From: Trebouxia sp. TZW2008
Lineage: Eukaryota > Chlorophyta > Trebouxiophyceae > Trebouxiales > Trebouxiaceae
Direction: 5' to 3'
DNA: 64,000 nucleotides
Assembly (NCBI GenBank): GCA_002118135.1
Contig: BDIU01000293.1
Span: 1-64,000 of the forward strand
Position 1 is the first letter of the stretch, and every line of letters starts with the position of its first letter. Below are positions 52,479 through 61,400 of this stretch, in pieces. The notes beneath the pieces were generated by a model. The model searched no databases and was not told where the DNA came from. It worked only from the letters and a program-made list of their open reading frames with translations. The translations under genes were made by a program, and so were the position numbers.

Positions 52479-55400
52479 ATGACCGGGCGTGTCGCAAGCA
52501 TGCACCTGTCGGATCACTCGGCAGGCTGCCCGACCAGCCCTGCGCAGCCTCTGTGGCTTCCAGACAATCCCGAACTTTGCCTGCTGGCGTTTGGATGCCA
52601 AGCTGGGTCTGTCACCGTGCATGCAGCGCAGGTAAACGGCTACTTGCAAGGTCAAGCGTGTCGAAGTGCACGACATCTCGCGCAGTCTGTAAACTATTTT
52701 CATGTGCTGAAGGAAACGAGCGGTACAGATGTAGAATCATCCTCAAAAAGCGAGAGCGTCATGGCTCGACCAGTCGTCTTGCGCTTCAGCAGCACAGCAG
52801 AAGCAGTTGAGGATGTCACCACAGTTGCCTGGTGCAGTCGGGGAGTGGAGAGCAGACTGGCAGCTATAGCTGGCCATACAGTTGCCGTGTTTCAGCTCGA
52901 GCAGTACATCACAGGCATCATTCAGCACACTCCAGCACAAGCTCATTCAGGTCAGACAGCAGCATGCCAGGCACAGCACTCTTGCGCACTAGTCGCCCTC
53001 AGCTGGACTCAGGAAGGAGACGGGCTCCTGTCTGCTGATGCCCGTGGGGACATCATCATGTGGAGAATCACGTCCATTTCAGACGGCTCAGAGCAGCTGA
53101 CTCAAGCATGGGTGGGTGGCAGCTCAACAGTCGTGCAGCCGCAAACCATTTTGACAGCTGGTGCAAAAGCCACGTCCCCTTCAGCATCTGCGTGCCCAGG
53201 CTCAAAGCAAGTCACCATCTGGTGGCCAGAAGACATACAGCAGGACAGCAATGGGTCTGCAGTGAACATACCTGCAGCCAAGGATGCAGATGCTCCTGCT
53301 ATGCTTGCTGTTGCTGAGCAGTTGAGGCACCCTGTGGGCGTTGTGGCAGCTCAGTGGAGCCCTGGATTCCTGCAACATGGTCAGCAGTCAGCCCAAAAGC
53401 TGCTTTTGCGTTTTGTATTTGACTCCATGATTGTCGTCACAAAAGCAATGACTGACATCAGGCCTGCTTGCCTACTGTGTGGGTCCATATGGTATGAAAT
53501 ACAGCAACTGCAGCAGATTAGCTGAGTGAGTCAAGGCAAACTTTTCTCTCAACGACTGCCCTATGTTGCCTCCGGAACCATCACAATGACTCTGATCCTT
53601 CATAAGTATTGCATGTTGCGCCACAGCATCATGAATGACCGAAAGCTGCTGCAGAGTATACAAAGTCAGCATTCTGTGGAACTGCTTCTGCAATTCTTGC
53701 AAGCAGATGTTACTTTGCTGTTCTTTTGCAGCCACACCCAGCTTGCACACATTGGCATCAACCCATGCTTTGTGAGATGCCATGTGAGAGTCCGCGCATT
53801 ACTGTGTGTCAAATCACACACTGCGCCTTGCTGGAAACGGCTGAAATCGTGTTGTGTAATGCTACATTATTGTGCGTTGCTATGCTGCAGGTTCCAGCTT
53901 CACTAGCAGTGAACAGGATGGGTCCCCTCTGGCGGCCACTGCCCAGCCTGCCCTCCTCACTGTTGGCTACGATGGCATGATCCGCATTTGGGTGGAGGTC
54001 ACCCTGTCCCCATCCCTGGGAGCCCCCGCCTCCCCCTCCAGGTCATGCACTGCTGTTTTCATTCATGCATTCATGTATGCTTGCATTGGTAAGTAGGCAA
54101 ATATGCAGGGCATGTTTTATGGAAGTTGGTGTGATTGGCATTTGGGCTTTGAATGACCTTGTTCCTCTCCCTAGGGGCCCTGCATCCCCCTTGAGGTCCT
54201 ATAAGGCTTTATGCATGCATGCATACATGCTCATAAGTAGTGAGTCTCAATGAAGCCAGTATTGTCATGGGCTGTGCAATGCAGCTCAGCCCGCCCCTCT
54301 GCTCCCAGCTCCCCAGGGAACCCCCCAAACTGGCCCGGGGGTCACCAGTTGGCAGGCTTTTCCCAGGGCAGTATGACCTTGGTGGTACGATCACCCACCT
54401 CCAGCTTCCCATAGCCAGCTTGCTCAATTCTGGCTGAGGCTAGTCTCGTCAAGTCCTGTGCAATGCAGGTCAGCACGTCCGTCTACGCCTAGCTCCCCAG
54501 GGACCCCCCCAAATATGCCTGGGGGTCACCAGCTGGCAGGCTCTTCCCATTTCTGCATGACTCTGGTGGTGCAACCGCCCAATAGCACTCTCATAGGCTT
54601 CCAGCCAGACAGCTTGAGGGCATGCTGGGGCCTGCCCTGCCAAAGCCCCTTGGGCCCAGCCAATCGCATGGCTGCTGGTAGCGTCTTGTGGATTCTGGCA
54701 ATGGTGGATGGCTCGCAACAGTCAAAAGTGTCAGGTGTGTTGGGTTCTGTGTTGTACTACATTCGAGAGAGCTTTGCTGACATGAAGGAAATGGGCATGT
54801 GCTTGCTTGCTTGATGTTCCTTCCGGCCAGGCATTTTGCCTTGTCCCCATTTGTCGATCCTAGCATATCATCAACACAACTGCAGTCTCTTTGTTTGCTG
54901 CAGACCAGTTCACAAGTTTACTTTCTGCCCAGTTCAACAGCCAGTCTGTGAATATTGTGTCACTAAGCTTGGACTGGAAATGCTGCCATGTTGCGTTTTG
55001 CAACCAACTGTGGAGGCTTTGAGCTGAGCTGCGTGTGCTGCAGACAGCAGGGCTGAACAGGATGGGCCCTCTGATCAGGGCTGCTGTAGGCAGTGGATTA
55101 CCTGGCAGAAATAGTCATCAGCGGCATCCCTGGCAATGTGCTGTCTCATGCAGTCTTATATGGTGCATTGGAGACAGCAGGGCTACTCCAGCTGTTATTC
55201 GCCTGCAGGGCTGAACAAATTAGCCGATCTGCTGCTATAGGTGGTGGAAGGCTTGGCTGGGCTTGTCATCAACGGCATCGCCAACAGTGTGCTGTCTAAT
55301 GCAGTTTTATTTGGTGTGCAGGAGACAGCAGGGCTGAAACAAACACATCTGACAGCAGGGCTGAACAGGAAGAGTCCTGTGACTAGCTGCTGCTACAGGC

Positions 55401-58400
55401 AGTGAATTACCTGGCAGAAGTAGTCATCATCGACATCCATAAAAGTGTGTGGTCTAATGTAGTCTTATCTGGTGTGCAGGAGATAGCAGGGCTGAAACAA
55501 ACATCCCCTCTGACAGCAGGTCTGAACAGGGAGGCCCTTCTGACCAGCTGCTGTTATGGGCGGTAGAGGGCCTGGCAGGGGTAGTCATCAATGGTATACC
55601 GAACAATGTGCCAGGGACCCGCGCCCTGAATACCCCCCGGGCTGTGCTTTGGGGCCAGCATCGGGGTCTTCTTGCATGGCCTGGTATGACAGCAATGTAA
55701 ACATGTTACAGCAACTATTCACGATCTGTTTGTCAGTCACAAGAATAAGTTTAAAGTCCTGGTAGGACGTATCATACATTGACAGTGCATGTTGAGTGTC
55801 AGGGTGTGTGTGGGTGTTGCTAACATCACAATTAATGGGACATGAGCTGTGCTCCCCTGGCCTTGGCCTGGTACAGCAGCTGAGCAAAGTTGCAGTCCAT
55901 GCCAGATCCCATGTTGTGCATGTGTATGCATGTCAAGCACATATGGCTGTTAATGTTCACAGCACATACATCATCTCAAGTCGTTGATTGTGAGGTTGCA
56001 CTGTTTTTGCATCCCATTGCAGCTGCAAAGCCTCAAATCTAAGGACAAAACATAACTCAATGCTGGCTGCAATTGCAGGTCAGCATGCTACGCCTGCAGC
56101 ACAGCAGCAGTTGGCCTGCAGTGTTTTCTGCAAGACGGCACCCCCATGCTACACGTAGTGGAAAGCTGTGCCATGCCAGTGCATCACCCTTTGCAAGTAT
56201 GCCGTCCACAATGCAAACCACAACAGCACACATCTTGCTGTCTTGTGCCTTGCTTTTGTAAGGATCAAATGTACCTAACTTTGGCTGCATGTGCAGGTCA
56301 GCAAGCTACGCCTGCAGCACAGCGGCAGCTGGCCTGTAGTGTCTTCCTGCAAGATGACACTCCCATGCTGCACATACTGGAAAGCTGTGCCATGCCAAAG
56401 CATGAGGGCATCGCCCTTCGCAAGTATGCCATCCACAGTGTGGATCCCAATGCATCACCGCTTGAGCCTCCACCTGCAAAGTCAGGTGGGCAGCCAACAC
56501 TTCAAGTATAGCACTGCACTTGCTTGTTGCGTTTTGTTGTTGTGATGACCATGCCATAGCGTCAGCTTTCTGTGCATGAATTCTCCTGTCAAAGCATCAT
56601 CGGTCACAGCTCAGAGATCACATCTCAAGCACTGACTGCTTTGCAAAGTGAAATGGTGCTGGCTATGCAGCACCATCCACCATGCCACCTTATCATCTGC
56701 CCTTACATGGATTCTCCAGTCAAAGCATCACCGGCCACTGCTCCATGAGCTGTGATTCTGCACTACATTGAGTACTTAGGTCTTTGCTGATTCAGCTGCT
56801 GATCATTGTGCAGCAACATCCACCATGCCGCCTCGTCAGCTGCCCTTACATGGGTTTTCCACTCAGAGCATCACCGGCCACAGCTCAGAGATCACATGCC
56901 TGGCAGTACACCCACGCCAAGACCTTGCACTGACAGTTGATGCACAAGGCGCCACAATGCTGTGGTGCACACAGCCCCTGACCCCCCTGGGGGGTCTGGC
57001 AGGGGTCCTTGGGGGCTCTGCTGATGCTGAACACCAACACAAGGTCCAGACAGCTTGCTGGCTCAACAGCAACAGTCCAAAAGGATCGCATGACGCAAAT
57101 GCGACGCTGGTAGTTGGGACTGCAGAACGCATCTGGTTGCTGCAGCTCACCAGAGCGGGCTCAAATCAGCAGCTGAGTTTGCAGATACTGGGTTCTGCAG
57201 AAATGCCTGAGAGCTATTCAGAGCTTCAGTCTTTACAAGTGCTACAGCACAGTGATGCCGACTTCAAGACAGAGTCAGTGCTTTCAGCCCCCAAATCTCA
57301 ACAGCTACAGTCCTCAAAGCTGTCAAAGAAGCTTCTGTTGCTTGGGGCACTTAGTCAAAAACAGTCTGAGCATCACAAGCATGTTCAGACGGACAGTGCT
57401 GTGAAGTCACATCTTGATGCAATCGCTATATGGGAGGTTGCAAATCCACAGCCACCGACACAGGGACAGTTACAAGCACAGTCTGGCGCTCACACACAGC
57501 TGTCTTCAGACCAGCAACAGATACAAGTGTTGGCCTGTCACAGATTGACAGCACAGGGGTCAGCGTCAGCCACATGTGCTGTGTTGAGCAATCAGCCTTG
57601 GTTTGACTTGATGGTGGGCTACTCCAACGGTGATACACAGCTGTTTGCATTTAAGGGCGGGCATAATTCTGGCATGTCAGTTGTGGCAGATCTCAAGAGT
57701 GCCTTGAACGCAGGTCAGCTCGTTCTGCCAAAAATGTTACAATGCACACATCCAACAAAGACTGCATGCATCTGATCAGATGTTTATTACTTGCTAAAGG
57801 TAGCAAAGAACAGCTCTTTACAAAAAAGGCTTTTTGGCTCTGACTGCAGCATGTGCTAGTGATTGTTGTCTGCACACATGTTGACAAGGCATAAGATCAT
57901 CAGAAATTTATACCAACATCTCCTTATGTTGCGTTCACAGCGCTGCATGGTTCCCATACCACATCAGCTGTTGCCTTGAACTGCAGCACTTGGCAAGGGT
58001 CATGCTAAGTTTTCACAGAAATTTTGGCAGTGCCTGTCATTGCTGAATCTTGACCGCTATTTTGTCCTGCTGCTTTGGCATGAACATCAGCAATAACTGC
58101 ATTCAGCCATCTTGCTTGTTCCATGCTGCTCTATCAATCGTTGTCTACACCTGCAGGTGCTGTATGCGACTTGGCTTGCACAATGAGCAGCAGCCACATC
58201 GCAGCTGTCATGCACACACAATCAGACACAGCTGGTCTGCTTCAAATCTGGCAGGCTGAAGCAGCCATCCCCAATTGCACCTTCATTCCAGATGGTTTGG
58301 CCACCCTGCCACAGCTCCCCACAGCTGTGGAGTGGCTTCCCAGATGCAGTATTCCCCTTGCTGTTGCAGTCTCAAGCGCTGATAGTATTCAAATTTTCAG

Positions 58401-61400
58401 TCAGCTGCATCACCATCGCTGGGTTGCCATTGCCAAACTAGGCAACCTGGGCCACCCAATCAGAGCCATGCAGCTTGGTCATCATGGCCTGCCTGTCATC
58501 ACAGCTGGACCACAGCTGGGCGTCATGTCTGACCTGGTCCAAGTCCACTCCCCTTCCTCTACATCTGGCCAGCTTAGTCATCCCCACCACATTCCTTTGG
58601 GGCAATTAGTAATGGAGCTGGCGGGGCCATTGCCTGACTATGCCCCTGCTGCCCTAGGACTACTACTAACCAGGGGCAGGACTGATGCTGCCGTGGAGGC
58701 CTTCAGGCAACTGTTGGTCTGGCTGAAAACACATGACGCAACTAGCCAAGGTATCAACAGCAACAACAGTGGTTCTGCCCTTCAGCAGCAGCTTCTGCCA
58801 GACGTACCCTTAGATGCCCTTTTAGACAGACCCTGCCTTGCGTTGTTTGCTAAGCTCATTGACAGCCTACCCATTCAGCCTACTGATTCAAACTCACAGG
58901 GATCAAGCTCACCTCAAAGCACAGCCGAGCAACAGCGTGAGGGACAGTCAGGCAGCAGTAGTAGTCAGCTGTCTAGAGATCAGCGCTCTTCAGCTGCTGC
59001 TGCTAGCAAAGCTATCAAAGGTCAGCAGCAAACTGCCCCTGGTAGTGCAGCCAGAACAGACCCTTATGCTTTCAACCCTGATGCCCTTGGCACGGGCAAC
59101 AGTGTTAAAGAGGAAGAGGATCAGACTGTCCCTCAGCCAGCAGCTGCACAAGACCCATACGCGTTTGATGCTGGAGCCTTTGGCATGCAGCAAGAAGAAG
59201 AGGAAGCACCGCCTCAGCCCACACCAGCAACAGCTGCAGACCAATTTGCATTTGATGCTGGCGCTTTTGGCCTGGGCACAAATCAGCATGAAGAAGAGGA
59301 AGTGGAAGAGCAACAGGAAGAAGAGGAGCACCATGCAGGTGCAGCAACTGCCCCACCAGCTGCTGATCCCTTTGCTTTTGATCCTGGGGCTTTTGGCTTC
59401 TCGGGTGAGGAAATGCCCCAGCAGGCAAATGAGGCAACCACGCCAGCAACGGCTGCATCTTCTGTGCAGTCCTCTTCTTCAGCAGCAACAGCTGCTGCCA
59501 CTGACCCATATGCATTCAACCCAGATGCTTTTGGCTTTGGTGCACCATCACATAGCGACCCTGGAGCAGATGAATCAGCAAAGCCAGAAGTGGTCCCTGC
59601 AGAGTCCTCACAACATGATCCTTTGGGATTTGACCCTGGAGCATTTGGCATGGAGATGCCTTCCAACTCTGAGGCAAATCAACAGCAGCAGCCTGCACAG
59701 CAGAGCAAAGCAGGTGCTGATCCCTTCGCTTTTGACCCTGGAGCGTTTGGTATGGATCCCACACCTGACCAAGCAAAGGCAGATCAGCAACAAGAGCCTG
59801 CACAGCAGAGCAAGACAAGTGCCGACCCTTTTGCTTTTGACCCTGGAGCGTTTGGCATGGGCATGTCACCCCAGACTGATCAAGAACCTGAAGAAACTCA
59901 GCAGCAACCTATGTCTCAGAGCACTGCAGGTGCAGACCCATTTGCTTTTGACCCTGGAGCGTTTGGTATGGGCAGCTCCTCTGCCAAGCCCACTGCATCT
60001 CATTCTCAACCCACACCAGCATCTCAGCCTTCCAATCAGCAGCAGTCATACAAAGGGCAACAGCAGATGTCCAAAGGGCAGCAGCAGCCAATCAAAGGGC
60101 AGCAGCAACCAGTCAAAGGGCAGCAGCAGTCAATCAAAGGGCAGCAGCAGGCATTCAATGAGAAGCAGCTGGATGACAAGCCAGGTGACAGGTCACAGCA
60201 GCATACCAAGCTTGGCATATACAGGCCAAAAAGGAAGAGCACTGCAGGAGCCTCTCAACCTGCTATGCTCACTGCCTCTGAGCTTGGCCAGTTGCAAAAA
60301 TTGCTGGGGGTTAAGCTTTTTCAGGTCTCAGACTTTAACCCAGGACCTGTCCCAGTTAGCCCAACCTCGTCTGTTGGAGCCTTGATAGACCTCAGCGCCC
60401 TCAACCCCTCTGGGACCCCCCTTCCCCCAGGGCTGAATTCCAGCAGTACCAAGGCCTTGTTGGGCATTGCCCATATGCTGTGCAATGAAGCTCCCGTGCT
60501 TGCGACTTCAGCCCAGCAGGATGCTACTCATGAGGTGGACTCACTTTCACAGTTGTCCACTCCGTCAGTGGACTGGCCAGCACTAGATGAGGCTGCTCAG
60601 AAAGCAGTGCGGGCTGTTCAGCTAGCAGTCAGCAGCATCAGATTGCTTTCAGGTGAGTGTCAGACTCTGTTCATGCTGGAACTCTACCAATGCTGCAAGA
60701 TGTACTGTGCGTCATGCCTTGTGCCTGGTAGTTGTCAGTGAGGAAGCCTTGCTGCCATGCACTGTTGAGAGCAGACCTGGAACATGTCAGAATCACCCCT
60801 TGTAGATGTAGGTGTGCCTTGCTCCCTATGATACGTCGGCGCTTTGGATACAGCCTGTCTTGCCTGTCATGCCCCCCATGAGCCGCTGCTGCTTTGCAGT
60901 CCAGCTTGTTTGTGCCTTTTTGCGATCACCCTGTCAGATAGTGATATGTCAGAACAAACAAAGAGCGTTCAACTCCTTGCGCTCCTGTGCATTTTAGCCT
61001 GCATCCAAAGATGTGAAAGCAGACCGTGCTTTTGACACGTTCTACGCCATGCAATCAGCTGAACCTGCACGTATGCTGCAGACATTGCTGTGACACATCA
61101 CACACCACGCATACAGGTTTCTTGCGCTGATCATGTTGCAGACAGCAGAGGCAACAATGGAACGCCTGGAGCGGCAGCTCCCTCACGAGAGGTGCTAGAT
61201 GGGCTCATGGCGGCACCCAGGACTGCCTTGCCTGCTGCTCAGACAGGTATGAACAGCCACAGGCCTTCTTTGCTGCAGTTTTGTCTGGTTGCATATTGCC
61301 TGATTTGTTCAGAACGCCCCCAGGACTGCCTTGCCTCCTGCTAAGACAGGTATGCTATTCCAAGGGCAGGATAAGCAGCCACATAAGCTGGTGTTTTTGG

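Noticed and set aside
58838..60385. 515-codon open frame overlapping the DMXL exon in another frame
   Set aside because: It is the frame shadow of the repeated DPF-encoding DNA; low complexity (Leu/Ser/Gln) and no splice continuity, whereas the DMXL frame has conserved flanking domains.
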